Below, piece by piece: positions 8,795 to 18,259 of a stretch of 33,236 nucleotides of DNA (the stretch's first letter is position 1; every line of letters starts with the position of its first letter). The translations under genes were made by a program, and so were the position numbers. Origin of the DNA: JBEBXQ01 sp040391535 (lineage in GTDB: Bacteria; Bacteroidota; Bacteroidia; Cytophagales; Spirosomataceae); contig JBEBXQ010000036.1 in assembly GCA_040391535.1 (NCBI GenBank), positions 1-33,236 on the forward strand, in the 5' to 3' direction. The notes under the pieces are model-generated. The model did no database searches, was not told where the DNA came from, and saw only the letters and a program-made list of their open reading frames with translations.

Positions 8795-9565
8795 ATGAAA
8801 ATAAATCTCTCTTTGTTGCTGTTATTCAGCTTATTTACGCTGGCTGCTCACGCACAGCGTGATTTCTACGAAATCAGAAAATACTCCATTTCCGGTCCTG
8901 AACAGGAGTCAGTACTGGATCAGTATCTTCAGAATGCTTATCTGCCGGCACTGCACCGGGCCGGTGTAAAGGACGTTGGCGTTTTCAAACCTGTCCTTAC
9001 CGATACCGAAAATGCGGGCAAGTATGTCTATGTATTTATACCTTTGAAAAGTATGGATCAACTGACCAGATTGCCGGAGACTGTGGCAAAAGATAAGAAG
9101 TATCTTGCTGATGGAAAGGATTATATAGATGCTGATTATAAGAATCCGGCTTATACCCGTTATGAAACCACGGTGGTGCGTGCTTTTCAAAATGCGCCGA
9201 AGTATAAAAAATCAAAGCTGACCGGTCCCAAAGCTGACCGCATCTATGAATTGCGAAGCTATGAAAGCCCTTCCGAAAAATTATACTGGAATAAAGTGAA
9301 AATGTTTAATGACGGCGATGAAATCGGTATCTTTGACAGGCTGGGTTTCAACGCGGTTTTCTATGGTGAAGTGGTTGCCGGCAGCACACAGCCTAACCTG
9401 GTTTACCTGACCACTTTTGCCAATAAAGCCGAGCGGGATAAACATTGGGATGCTTTCAGGGATGACAGCCAGTGGGGTAAACTGAAGGTTATGCCCGAAT
9501 ATCAGAATAACGTTTCTAAAAATGTAACCCTGTTCCTGTATCCGGCTGAGTATTCAGATCTATGA
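8795..9565 (+). CDS. Secreted NIPSNAP-family protein
   Basis: 256-residue exported protein with two tandem NIPSNAP-like ferredoxin-fold domains. The first begins RDFYEIRKYSISGPEQES near residue 22 and the second RIYELRSYESPSEKLYWNKV near 147; each has the strand followed by an aromatic-rich helix. The ATG at 8795 gives a clean signal peptide (MKINLSLLLLFSLFTLAAHAQ); the open frame reaches back to 8705 but that extension overlaps miaE and would bury the signal. The molecular function of bacterial NIPSNAP proteins is not established. The periplasm is the expected location. Confidence 0.82.
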   Translation: MKINLSLLLLFSLFTLAAHAQRDFYEIRKYSISGPEQESVLDQYLQNAYLPALHRAGVKDVGVFKPVLTDTENAGKYVYVFIPLKSMDQLTRLPETVAKDKKYLADGKDYIDADYKNPAYTRYETTVVRAFQNAPKYKKSKLTGPKADRIYELRSYESPSEKLYWNKVKMFNDGDEIGIFDRLGFNAVFYGEVVAGSTQPNLVYLTTFANKAERDKHWDAFRDDSQWGKLKVMPEYQNNVSKNVTLFLYPAEYSDL

Positions 9566-9580
9566 TATAATCGTTTATAA

Positions 9581-12451
9581 ATGTCTTCATTTTTAGGAGA
9601 ACTGGCCGGGTATCTGGCCGAAAAACACAGAACAGCTTCGCTGAGGATAAGGGTTATCTTACCTACGAAGCGTTCTGTGTTTTTTTTGAAAAAAGAACTG
9701 GTCAGTATTGATCCTGTACTGATTAAAAGTATTGAAGCGCAGTCGGTAGAAGATTTTATTTCTTCCGTTACGACAATTGAGCTGGCCGATCAGGTCAGTT
9801 TGTTATTTACGCTATACCAGACTTATAAAGAGATTGAACCCGGTACCGATTTTGACCGCTTCATGGGCTGGGCACCGGTAATGCTGGAGGATTTTGACCG
9901 CATTGATCTGCACAGGATCGACAGCGATTATTTGTTCGATTACCTCACCGAAGCGAAGGCCCTCGAACGCTGGGAGTCTCAGTTGCCACCCGGCAAAACC
10001 CTGCATAAAAAAGATACCGGTTTACATTATTTCAGACTTTTTGAGAAAATCCGGCAGGTATATAAGGCGTTCAGGATAAGATTGAATGAGCAGGGGAAAG
10101 GATACCGGGGAATGGCCTATCGTGAACTGGCCGATCGCACTGCCGAGTTGTTGCTTGCTTCTGAAGAACATGATCTGATTTGTTTTGCAGGTTTTAACGC
10201 CTTTACAGAATCAGAGCGGCTCATGATCAGGCAATTGGTGAAAGAAGGAAAGGGAGAGGTGATCTGGGATACAGACCGCTATTACATGGAGCTGAACCGG
10301 GAAGTGGAGGCAGGGGAATATCTGAGAAATTACCGTACAAACAAGATATTCGGAAATACCTGGAACTGGATGGGGGACGAGCTGGCGACGGCAAAAAAAA
10401 ATATACGTATTTATGGTGTGCCTAACGCAGTTCTGCAGGCAAAACTGGCCGGACAAATCTATCAGCAGTCAGCACTCATCAATCCGGATGTGAAAACGGC
10501 TATTGTGCTGGCTGACGAAAACCTGTTGCTGCCCGTTCTTTGTTCCTTGCCGGAAGACGTAACGGACTTCAACGTAACTATGGGACTTTCCCTGCGGCAT
10601 TCGTTGCTTTATTCGCTGGTAGAAGAGATTTTTGAATTACACCAGCAGGCCGTGGAACGCATTCAGTCCGACGGTGGAATGCGTTATAGTCATCGGTCGG
10701 TGAGCCGGTTGCTGAATCATACATATGTCAGGCAGTATCTGACGTTAACCAATCTGCCGGAAGAACGTGATACGGCCGATAAGATCCTGACAGCAGCTAA
10801 TGATAAGCTTTTCTTTACACCGGCTGAACTAATGGAGCTTTCAGCAGGGGTAAGGCTGTTCAGGTTGTTCTTTACTCCCTGGCAAAAGGGGAATTCTAAT
10901 CAGATTATTGAGATTTTCGCCGGGATCGGATCGCTTTTAAAAGAACGTTTTCACAACAACGGGAAGTCGTCGGAAATCGCTTATTTTACTCTTTTTGATG
11001 ATTTGTTGTCACAGTTCAGAGGAACACTCGCCCTGCATCAGCAGAGTATCAGTTCTTTTACCTTCCGGACTTTTCTGATGGAAATGCTTCGCCAGACGAA
11101 AATTCCTTTCGGAGGCGACCAGACAAGTAATCTGCAGATTGTGGGCATGCTCGAAACCCGCGCTCTTGATTTTGACCGGATCATCATTTTGTCGCTCAAT
11201 GAAGGTGTCCTGCCCAAAAACAGACAGAATGATTCACTCATTCCGATTGATATTGCCACAGAAGTGGGTATCCCGGTTTTCCGCCAGCAGGAAGCCATTA
11301 TGTCGTATCATTTTTACAGGCTGCTTCAAAGGTGCCATGATATCCACCTGGTATATGCCAATACGGAAAATGCGCCCGGAGGTCCGGAGAAAAGCAGGTT
11401 TATCAGACAGCTGGAATTTGAACTGCCGATGTATAATCCGAACATCAGGATCGAAAATGTAGCCATTGCTTTTCCGGTATCAGCTCCTCTGAAAAGGGTA
11501 GACTGGATTGAGAAGAATGAGGATATGATGGTGAAAATCAGGAAATATCTGACAGAAAGGGGCGTTTATCCTACCCATTTGAATACACTCATTAATGATC
11601 CGATGGAGTTCTATCTGCGTTATATAGCCAGGATAAAGGTGGAAGATGAGATGGATGATGAATTAGGAATGGATAAAATAGGCCTTTGGCTGCACGCTAC
11701 ACTGGAAACATTGGATCAGGAGTTTTTTCTGCAAGGTAAAACTCCTTCTGAAGATCAGATGAAAGCGCAGCTGAGAAAGAGCTTTACCGATGCTTTCGGG
11801 CAATATAATACGGAATTCGGGCTTAACCGGCTGTATTATCTGATCGGTGAACAACAGATTATGGCTTTCTTAACCCATCAGATTTCTGAAGTGAAGGATA
11901 GAACGGCCATTGCCGCTGAGCAGGAACTGGATTACCATCTGCCACTGACGATTCATGGAGAAACGCTGGATATCAGGCTTGCCGGGAAAATCGACAGGAT
12001 TGAACTTACCCTTGACAATAAATTATTGGTCATGGATTATAAAACCGGTAGTGTAACCATGCCGGGATGGTCGCGTAAATCCAGTGAGGAAATCGATCTG
12101 GAAATCATGAAAAGCACGGATTTCAAAGTAGGTTATGCACGTCAGTTGTGGTTCTATCAGCTACTGATGCACCTGAAGATAAAATCTGAAAACGGGCTGA
12201 GACTGGGAGATAGGGTTTACCACGCTGATCAGTACAGCATTGAGGCCGCTTTCTATTCTTTCCGTAAACCAACCGAACTGATTGAAAACCCCTATTTCAT
12301 ATCAGAAGATCCTGAGGTTTTTCTTGAAAAATCGAAGGAATTGCTATCCGGTATTCTATCGGATTTGCTGAATAAGGATGTCCCGTTTGTAAGATCACCT
12401 GATGCTGATGAACGTCGTTCCGGGGTTTATGAGGGACTGGCCGGTTATTAA
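9581..12451 (+). CDS. PD-(D/E)XK nuclease, RecB/AddB-like
   Basis: 956-residue protein resembling the AddB-type subunit of bacterial double-strand-break repair enzymes. The N-terminal part (from RVILPTKRSVFFLKKEL) follows the helicase-like AddB layout but shows no Walker A motif, so it probably does not hydrolyse ATP there. A helicase-like block with RALDFDRIIILSLNEGVLP lies near residues 526-544. The C-terminal nuclease has its active-site residues: His705, Asp805 (GKIDRI), Asp819-Tyr-Lys821 (DYKTG) and Gln855/Tyr859 (RQLWFYQ). The cysteines that hold an iron-sulphur cluster in classical AddB are absent: NDPMEFYLRY replaces the Cys-Pro motif and the C-terminus has no Cys. No AddA/UvrD-like partner gene is in the window. 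The annotation is by architecture. Confidence 0.85.
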   Translation: MSSFLGELAGYLAEKHRTASLRIRVILPTKRSVFFLKKELVSIDPVLIKSIEAQSVEDFISSVTTIELADQVSLLFTLYQTYKEIEPGTDFDRFMGWAPVMLEDFDRIDLHRIDSDYLFDYLTEAKALERWESQLPPGKTLHKKDTGLHYFRLFEKIRQVYKAFRIRLNEQGKGYRGMAYRELADRTAELLLASEEHDLICFAGFNAFTESERLMIRQLVKEGKGEVIWDTDRYYMELNREVEAGEYLRNYRTNKIFGNTWNWMGDELATAKKNIRIYGVPNAVLQAKLAGQIYQQSALINPDVKTAIVLADENLLLPVLCSLPEDVTDFNVTMGLSLRHSLLYSLVEEIFELHQQAVERIQSDGGMRYSHRSVSRLLNHTYVRQYLTLTNLPEERDTADKILTAANDKLFFTPAELMELSAGVRLFRLFFTPWQKGNSNQIIEIFAGIGSLLKERFHNNGKSSEIAYFTLFDDLLSQFRGTLALHQQSISSFTFRTFLMEMLRQTKIPFGGDQTSNLQIVGMLETRALDFDRIIILSLNEGVLPKNRQNDSLIPIDIATEVGIPVFRQQEAIMSYHFYRLLQRCHDIHLVYANTENAPGGPEKSRFIRQLEFELPMYNPNIRIENVAIAFPVSAPLKRVDWIEKNEDMMVKIRKYLTERGVYPTHLNTLINDPMEFYLRYIARIKVEDEMDDELGMDKIGLWLHATLETLDQEFFLQGKTPSEDQMKAQLRKSFTDAFGQYNTEFGLNRLYYLIGEQQIMAFLTHQISEVKDRTAIAAEQELDYHLPLTIHGETLDIRLAGKIDRIELTLDNKLLVMDYKTGSVTMPGWSRKSSEEIDLEIMKSTDFKVGYARQLWFYQLLMHLKIKSENGLRLGDRVYHADQYSIEAAFYSFRKPTELIENPYFISEDPEVFLEKSKELLSGILSDLLNKDVPFVRSPDADERRSGVYEGLAGY

Positions 12452-12474
12452 TAGACATAGGCAGCCGGTCACGG

Positions 12475-13689
12475 TCAGATGGTATCTTCTTTTACATGAA
12501 AGGCGGTTTTCATTTGTTCCCGGTCAAACTCCCCCTCGTTATTGGCCAGCCAGATTGTCGCGACGCCATTTCCGATGAAATTGGTAATGGCTCTGGCTTC
12601 TGACATAAACCGGTCAACACCCAGTAATAAAGCCAACCCTTCTACAGGAATAACCTGAACGGCAGTCAGTGTAGATGCCAGTACTACAAACCCGCTTCCT
12701 GTTACGCCGGCTGCACCTTTTGAAGTAACCATCAGAATTCCGGTAATGGTTAAAATCTGTGCAAGCGTAAGATGCACATCGTATACCTGCGCCAGGAATA
12801 TGGTAGCCATCGACAGATAAATTGTAGTACCATCCAGGTTGAATGAATAACCGGTCGGTACCACCAGGCCCACCACAGGTTTGGAGCAGCCCATTTTTAC
12901 CAGCTTTTCCATTAATGAAGGAAGCGCCGCTTCCGATGAAGATGTCCCCAGCACAATCAGTAGCTCCTCTTTGATATACTTCAGGTACGACCAGAGATTC
13001 ACCTTATACATTTTCAACACATAATAAAGCACAACACCAATGAACAAAGCCATGGTGCAATAGACGGTGCCCATCAGTTTTGCCAGAGGTAATAAGGTCT
13101 GAAGCCCGTATTTACCAACAGTGTAAGCCATTCCGCCAAAAGCACCGATCGGCGCGAACAGCATTACCAGATGCAGTGCTTTGAAAACATATCCGGAGGC
13201 AAAATTGAGCCATTTCATGATTTTTTCGCGGCCTTCATATTTGCTCATCACAATACCGAACAGGAGAGAAAACACCAGTACCTGCAGGGTAATATTGTCC
13301 AGAAAAAACTGAGACCATGTAAAATTCTCTGAGCCCTGCTGAAACTGGGAAATATCCCCGCCGGTATTTTGTCCCGTAAATCCAGCTCCCGGTTTTATAA
13401 TATACGCAACAACGATCCCAATGACGAGTGCCAGCGTGGTTATGATTTCAAAATACAATAGCGCTTTGGCCCCTACTTTCCCTACTTTTTTTAAATCACC
13501 CATTCCCACAATTCCCGAAGAAATGGTCAGAAAGATGATAGGATTGATAAATAACTTCACCACTTTTATGAATCCAAGCCCGAGAACTTCCATTTTGACA
13601 GCCTGCTCGGGCTGATAATAGCCTAAAAGAATACCTGCGCTAATGGCGGTTAATACCCAGAAAGTAAGGTTTGTAAAGAGTTTTTTCAT
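12475..13689 (-). CDS. dctA: Dicarboxylate:cation symporter (DctA type)
   Basis: 404-residue inner-membrane transporter of the SDF (DAACS) family that should bring in C4-dicarboxylates with H+ or Na+. Family motifs are clear: the serine-rich reentrant loop GTSSSEAALP, PTGYSFNLDGTTIY, TSKGAAGVTGSGFVVL and GVDRFMSEARAITNFIGNGVATI. The last resembles DctA more than the glutamate carriers GltP/GltT. The ATG at 13689 (MKKLFTNLTFWVL) is chosen; a GTG extension to 13722 would cross a hairpin and lacks a family counterpart. It lies 47 bp downstream of yfhO on the same strand and ends 23 bp from the convergent nuclease. Glutamate/aspartate transport remains possible. Confidence 0.88.
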   Translation of the reverse strand: MKKLFTNLTFWVLTAISAGILLGYYQPEQAVKMEVLGLGFIKVVKLFINPIIFLTISSGIVGMGDLKKVGKVGAKALLYFEIITTLALVIGIVVAYIIKPGAGFTGQNTGGDISQFQQGSENFTWSQFFLDNITLQVLVFSLLFGIVMSKYEGREKIMKWLNFASGYVFKALHLVMLFAPIGAFGGMAYTVGKYGLQTLLPLAKLMGTVYCTMALFIGVVLYYVLKMYKVNLWSYLKYIKEELLIVLGTSSSEAALPSLMEKLVKMGCSKPVVGLVVPTGYSFNLDGTTIYLSMATIFLAQVYDVHLTLAQILTITGILMVTSKGAAGVTGSGFVVLASTLTAVQVIPVEGLALLLGVDRFMSEARAITNFIGNGVATIWLANNEGEFDREQMKTAFHVKEDTI

Positions 13690-13698
13690 CCTAAGAGC

Positions 13699-13731
13699 AA
13701 CCGGGCACCAGACGGGGGCCACTGCCCGGTT
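13699..13731. terminator. Hairpin between yfhO and dctA
   Basis: AACCGGGCA (13699-13707) pairs with TGCCCGGTT (13723-13731) around a 15-base loop, a 9-bp GC-rich stem. It lies just after the yfhO stop in the minus direction, but no T-run follows in that direction; the T-run is on the plus-strand side. It may weaken read-through or protect the mRNA end. A full intrinsic terminator is not established. Confidence 0.45.
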
Positions 13732-13736
13732 TTAGA

Positions 13737-16220
13737 TTAATCTTGTTTTTTGAAATTCAGGAATAATGCGCCGGCTATCATCAAAACCATCAATACCGAT
13801 CCGGCGAGATCAATGGTATGTCCGGCACTTACAGATTTGGGTTCAAAACTGAAAATAATGGTATGTTTCCCGGCGGGAACCCGCAAAGCCCTCAAAACAT
13901 AATCAGCCCGCAGCAGACTGGCTTCCTGTCCGTCAACAGTAACTTTCCAGTCATTATTGACATTATAGTAGATTTCAGAGAAAACGGCCAGTTTTTCAGT
14001 AGCGGCATCTGATTCATACGTAAGCTGATCAGGCCTGTAATCAGTCAGTTTAATATGGGAAACAGAATCAGGCCGGATGATAAGCCCTTCCAGTGCTGCT
14101 CCGAATTTTTTATCTAACACCGCGGCTTTTGCAGGGTTAAGCGAATCCAGCGCAGCCATTTCTGCATCTGCGTTTTCAGCAAGGAAATAACTGTCTACAA
14201 ACCAAGCGTTGCCCATTGCACCGGGATTTAACTGAGCCATTGGCTGGCCTTTGTCGTCAGTGGCAATGATATACTTCGTGTTAAGCATGTCCAGTATGCC
14301 AGGATTTGCATTGGGTTTTGCGATCTGATTCTCAATCAGTTCCTGATAACGGCGAAGCTTTGCACCGTGATAACCTCCTATGGATTTATGGAAGAAAGAG
14401 GCTTCCGCATTATTGAAAGATGAACCCCGGCTAAGATCCAGTACCCTGAAATCCAGGGCAGGGTCAGCCAGAATCATCTCGTCAGCAGGAGACGGGGCGA
14501 CGGAGTTCTGTGCAACTGCTTTACTGACAAAATCATCGTTATTCAGGTACCGCTTATCAACACCAAAAAAGTCAAAAATCATCAGTACAGCCAAAAGAGA
14601 ATACGCCATAACCGGTTTGATTTTGTTTTGCAACCAAAGCCAGATAATGCCGGCTGCGAAAAGAATCAATACCAGGGAACGGAAGGCATCCATTCTTAAT
14701 AAAGACGCTCTGTCGGACTGGATAGCCTGTATAATGGTCTGGGCGAAATTGCGATCCTGTGTGCTCTGGAAGAGGCTTTCCAGCATCTGAGCATCAGAAG
14801 CAGCCCTGAAATCAAAAAATATACCAGGAACAATAGCAAAAATGGCACACAATCCACCGGTAATTCCTAAACTGATGGTCATTGGCTTTTTAAGCTTTTC
14901 CCAGCTGATTTTTTTCTGGAAAATTTCATTAAGTGTATATAAAGCAAGCAGAACCATAAGTAGTTGTGCCAGCGAAAGCACCATTGTTACGGACCTGAAC
15001 TTGTTGAACATCGGGAAGTAGTCAAAGAACAGATAGTTGACAAACGCCAGATTTTTACCCCATGACCATATAATATACAAAACAGTGGTGGCTGCAATCC
15101 AGTTCTTAAGAGGGCCTTTGACCACAAATAATCCCAGTACAAACAGAAAACATATAATAGCACCTGCATAGACCGGGCCTGAGGTCATCGGCTGACTTCC
15201 CCAATAGAGTGGTAATGCTTTAATAAATTGTGAGGTCATTGCGGGATCTACTCCGCGGCTGACCATTACCTGATAAGTTTCGGAAGAACCGGAAAGCGCT
15301 CCCTGCGAAGCACCGCCATGAAAATTGGGAATCAGAAGTGTTAAGGTTTCGGAAATGCCGTAACTCCAGTTAAAGGCATACTCTTTATCAAGTCCATCCT
15401 GGCCGGGCTTGTGCTCCGGTGAAATAGTATTGGTCAGTTCTGATTTCCCGCGAATGGTTTCTTTGGCATATTCCATAGAAGTCCACAGACGGGTGGTATG
15501 TGTACTTACGGCAATAAGACAGGCAACGCCCAGTCCGGCAAGCGTTTTGACCAACCGGGCCGTCTCTCCGTTTTTAATAAGCTGTACGGCTTCAATCAGT
15601 ACATAAATAATCAGACCTATGCCCAGGTAATAAGTGATCTGAATGTGGTTTCCATAAAGCTGAAGCCCCAGAAATAAGGTTGTTAGTGCTGAACCGGCCA
15701 GCCATTTATTTTGACGGAAGGCCAGTATAACTCCTGCTATAACGCCCGGGGAATAATTGATAGCAATCATTTTGGATACATGGCCGGCCTCAATACTGAC
15801 GATACTGAATGTGGCAAAGGCAAAGGCAATTGCGCCGATAAAGGAAAGTACTCTGCTGACGCCCAGTACGAGTAAAAGAATATAGGCAGAAATCAGTGCT
15901 GTCAGGATGTAATTGGCAGGAGCGGGCAAAAGATTGTTTAATGCTCTGCCCGCTTTGGTCGGTAAACTGGTCGGATAATCACCTACAATGTGGTAAGCAG
16001 GCATGCCACCGAACATGCTGTTGGTCCAGGCCGACCATTCCCCGGTTTTTTCATGGTATTGCTGTACTTCAGCAGCGGCTGCTTTAGCCTGTATATCATC
16101 ATATTGCCGAAGTACTTTTCCTTCCAGAACAGGCGAAAAATAAAGAACAGAAAGAACAACAAAGGCAACCAGGCTGATTAAATGCGGCCAGATACGTTGC
16201 CAGGAAAGCAATTGCTTCAT
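13737..16220 (-). CDS. YfhO-family membrane protein
   Basis: 827-residue polytopic inner-membrane protein. It begins with a membrane segment (ISLVAFVVLSVLYFSPVL) and then the family block LRQYDDIQAKAAAAEVQQY and TNSMFGGMPAYHI, followed by about a dozen hydrophobic segments. The C-terminal extracytoplasmic domain contains LAVFSEIYYNVNNDWKVTVDG, LRADYVLRALRVPAGKHTIIFSFEP and a last membrane helix, all typical of YfhO (PF09586). In Gram-positives the family is linked to glycosylation of lipoteichoic acid; a GT-C-like role is only an inference here. It starts a minus-strand unit with dctA and is divergent from pfkA. Confidence 0.88.
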   Translation of the reverse strand: MKQLLSWQRIWPHLISLVAFVVLSVLYFSPVLEGKVLRQYDDIQAKAAAAEVQQYHEKTGEWSAWTNSMFGGMPAYHIVGDYPTSLPTKAGRALNNLLPAPANYILTALISAYILLLVLGVSRVLSFIGAIAFAFATFSIVSIEAGHVSKMIAINYSPGVIAGVILAFRQNKWLAGSALTTLFLGLQLYGNHIQITYYLGIGLIIYVLIEAVQLIKNGETARLVKTLAGLGVACLIAVSTHTTRLWTSMEYAKETIRGKSELTNTISPEHKPGQDGLDKEYAFNWSYGISETLTLLIPNFHGGASQGALSGSSETYQVMVSRGVDPAMTSQFIKALPLYWGSQPMTSGPVYAGAIICFLFVLGLFVVKGPLKNWIAATTVLYIIWSWGKNLAFVNYLFFDYFPMFNKFRSVTMVLSLAQLLMVLLALYTLNEIFQKKISWEKLKKPMTISLGITGGLCAIFAIVPGIFFDFRAASDAQMLESLFQSTQDRNFAQTIIQAIQSDRASLLRMDAFRSLVLILFAAGIIWLWLQNKIKPVMAYSLLAVLMIFDFFGVDKRYLNNDDFVSKAVAQNSVAPSPADEMILADPALDFRVLDLSRGSSFNNAEASFFHKSIGGYHGAKLRRYQELIENQIAKPNANPGILDMLNTKYIIATDDKGQPMAQLNPGAMGNAWFVDSYFLAENADAEMAALDSLNPAKAAVLDKKFGAALEGLIIRPDSVSHIKLTDYRPDQLTYESDAATEKLAVFSEIYYNVNNDWKVTVDGQEASLLRADYVLRALRVPAGKHTIIFSFEPKSVSAGHTIDLAGSVLMVLMIAGALFLNFKKQD

Positions 16221-16308
16221 GAAAACAGGGGTTAATACATCAGGGGAATTTGCTTTTAAATCCCGTTTAATGCAGTTCTGATATGTGTTAAATTTCTATT
16301 AAACCATA

Positions 16309-16316
16309 CAAATATA
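16309..16316 (-). promoter_or_regulatory. Probable -7 box for yfhO
   Basis: Minus-strand TATATTTG exactly matches the Bacteroidota TAnnTTTG element, about 90 bp before the yfhO start. No TTG box was found at the usual spacing, so the call rests on one element. The 282-bp gap 16221-16502 holds no gene. Confidence 0.45.
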
Positions 16317-16414
16317 GATGTATTGATGTATGTTTGATGAAATATTTTTGGAAAAAACACATTGAAACTGAATGTCAAAATGCTGTTTAATTAAAAAATT
16401 TTCAAAAATACCGA

Positions 16415-16422
16415 TAAATTTG
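16415..16422 (+). promoter_or_regulatory. Probable -7 box for pfkA
   Basis: Plus-strand TAAATTTG matches TAnnTTTG, 80 bp before the pfkA ATG. The upstream region is A/T-rich and lacks a clear TTG at 17-23 bp, so this is tentative. Confidence 0.4.
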
Positions 16423-16502
16423 CACCACTCTGAATATGAAAATCAGATTTGGAGTTGAAATTTATGTTTTAAGTAAGAAGTAAAACCTACTATTCAAAAT
16501 AT

Positions 16503-17477
16503 ATGAAAAAAATAGCTGTATTTACTTCAGGGGGAGATGCACCCGGGATGAATGCCTGTATCAGAGCAGTTGTACGGGGCGCTGTTTACCATGGAGTTGA
16601 AATTTATGGTATTCGTCGCGGTTACAACGGAATGATTGCAGGTGATATTTTCCAGATGTCATCACACTCTGTCAGTAATATCATTCAACGTGGAGGAACC
16701 ATCCTTAAATCTGCGAGAAGTAAAGAATTTACAACACCTGAGGGTAGACAACTGGCTTATGACCAGTTGAAAAAACATGGTATAGAAGGCCTGATAGCCA
16801 TTGGAGGGAACGGAACATTTACAGGTGCCATGACATTTGCCAATGAGTTCGGCTTACCCACAGTGGGTGCACCCGGTACTATTGACAATGACCTTTATGG
16901 GACTGATTACACCATTGGGTTTGATACAGCAGTGAATACTGCACTGGATGCGATTGACAGAATACGTGATACGGCCAGTTCACACGACCGGGTATTTTTT
17001 ATCGAAGTGATGGGACGTGACTCCGGTTATATCGCCATTCAGTCGGGTATTGGCGGAGGAGCGGAACTGGTCATGGTACCGGAAGTACTGACTCCGATTT
17101 CAGAAGTAGTGGAAACCCTTCAGCAAGGCTGGACACGCTCCAAGTCGTCTTCTATTGTAGTGATTGCAGAAGGAGATGAAGCAGGAGATGCAGCTACAGT
17201 AGCTGAGAAAATCAGACAGGAAATCGGCGGAGATATTAATATGCGTGTCACAACGCTCGGACATACACAGCGTGGCGGTTCACCAAGTGCTGCCGACCGT
17301 ATACTCGCCAGCCGTTTAGGCCTGGGTGCACTGGAAGGGTTGCTGGCAGGCCAGAAAAATGTAATGGCAGGAATTATTAATAATAATCTGGTATACACTC
17401 CTTTTGAAGATACCATCAGATTGCCAAAACCCATTAGTGAGGATCTGCTGAGAATGGTGAAAATTCTGAGTATCTGA
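16503..17477 (+). CDS. pfkA: 6-phosphofructokinase
   Basis: 324-residue glycolytic enzyme that phosphorylates fructose 6-phosphate, normally with ATP. Family motifs in order: FTSGGDAPGMNACIRAVVRG (residues 7-26), the KSARS segment (69-73), IGGNGTFTGA (100-109), PGTIDNDLYGTDYTIGFDTA (124-143, with Asp128 and Asp130 matching the E. coli catalytic Asp127 and Asp129), SSHDR and VMGRDSG, and LGHTQRGGSPSAADR. The length is normal. The odd point is Asn103 (codon AAC at 16809-16811), where E. coli PfkA and most relatives have Asp103 in GGDG, a residue that helps place Mg-ATP. The change does not create the GGDD signature of PPi-dependent enzymes. It ends 8 bp from the convergent ydcF-like gene. Confidence 0.95.
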   Translation: MKKIAVFTSGGDAPGMNACIRAVVRGAVYHGVEIYGIRRGYNGMIAGDIFQMSSHSVSNIIQRGGTILKSARSKEFTTPEGRQLAYDQLKKHGIEGLIAIGGNGTFTGAMTFANEFGLPTVGAPGTIDNDLYGTDYTIGFDTAVNTALDAIDRIRDTASSHDRVFFIEVMGRDSGYIAIQSGIGGGAELVMVPEVLTPISEVVETLQQGWTRSKSSSIVVIAEGDEAGDAATVAEKIRQEIGGDINMRVTTLGHTQRGGSPSAADRILASRLGLGALEGLLAGQKNVMAGIINNNLVYTPFEDTIRLPKPISEDLLRMVKILSI

Positions 17478-17479
17478 CC

Positions 17480-17498
17480 GGGCTTTTAACAATAGCCC
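17480..17498. terminator. Weak hairpin at pfkA/ydcF convergent ends
   Basis: GGGCT (17480-17484) pairs with AGCCC (17494-17498) across a 9-base A/T-rich loop. It spans the ydcF-like stop codon and sits just after the pfkA stop. It could serve both genes, but the stem is only 5 bp and there is no proper T-tract. Confidence 0.25.
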
Positions 17499-18259
17499 AT
17501 TAGTTTATAGACCAGAAGGCCCATCCATTCGTGCCATAAAGTATGGGTCAAACTCAATGCAACTGGGTTTGGCACCAGCTTTTCCTTGAGGACTAACGGA
17601 TATGCTGTCCCCTGGTAATCTGCTCTGAAAGGAGTTACGTGTGTTCCGGCTTTTTCAAAGCACCCCAGGGCTCTGCGCATGTGAAATGCGGAAGTGATGA
17701 GCAGAACTTTAGCCCCTTTGTATTCTTTTTTCAGGATATCGGTTGTGAAAAGCGCATTTTCCCGGGTATTCCTGGCCTGTAGCTCAAGACGGATGTCCCC
17801 TTCAGGAACTCCCCAGCTGATAAGCAGTATTTTGGCCAGTTGGGCTTCACCTGTACCATGTTTGATGAACAATGGGCCGTCATATCCTGTAATGATAATC
17901 TGTTTTATTTTACCGGCCTTATACAATTGGAAAGTTTGCAGAAGCCTGTCAGAACGATTGGCCATAGAAGCTACCGGTTCTCTGTAATCATGGGGAAAGG
18001 TGATCCCTCCGGTTAACAATACACCCACATCATAAGTCCCGTCCAGACTGTGGAGCGTTCTAACAGGAGTTTCGTACCAGTAAGCCAGTTGATTAACAAT
18101 AAAAGTGTTCGAGATTAAATAAAGAAACAGGAAAGTTCCGCAGAGTATTTTCGTTTTAGTCCGGTTAGTCTTTGCCAGTATGGCCCATAACAGCAAACCC
18201 ATCAGTACAGTGAGCGGCATGGCAATGAAATCAATTAACTTGGATAAAAAGAAAAACAT
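17486..18259 (-). CDS. YdcF-like DUF218 membrane protein
   Basis: 257-residue protein of the SanA/ElyC/YdcF (DUF218) group. Two hydrophobic N-terminal segments (about residues 12-28 and 36-56) anchor an outward-facing Rossmann-like domain. Its motifs are VGVLLTGGI, NRSDRLLQTFQLYKAGKIKQI, IIITGYDGP, an NTRENA segment and LLITSAFHMRRALGCFEKAG. E. coli ElyC affects envelope polysaccharide synthesis, but the group's chemistry is unresolved and no function is assigned here. A promoter with good spacing lies just upstream (18297-18326). Confidence 0.85.
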   Translation of the reverse strand: MFFFLSKLIDFIAMPLTVLMGLLLWAILAKTNRTKTKILCGTFLFLYLISNTFIVNQLAYWYETPVRTLHSLDGTYDVGVLLTGGITFPHDYREPVASMANRSDRLLQTFQLYKAGKIKQIIITGYDGPLFIKHGTGEAQLAKILLISWGVPEGDIRLELQARNTRENALFTTDILKKEYKGAKVLLITSAFHMRRALGCFEKAGTHVTPFRADYQGTAYPLVLKEKLVPNPVALSLTHTLWHEWMGLLVYKLMGYC

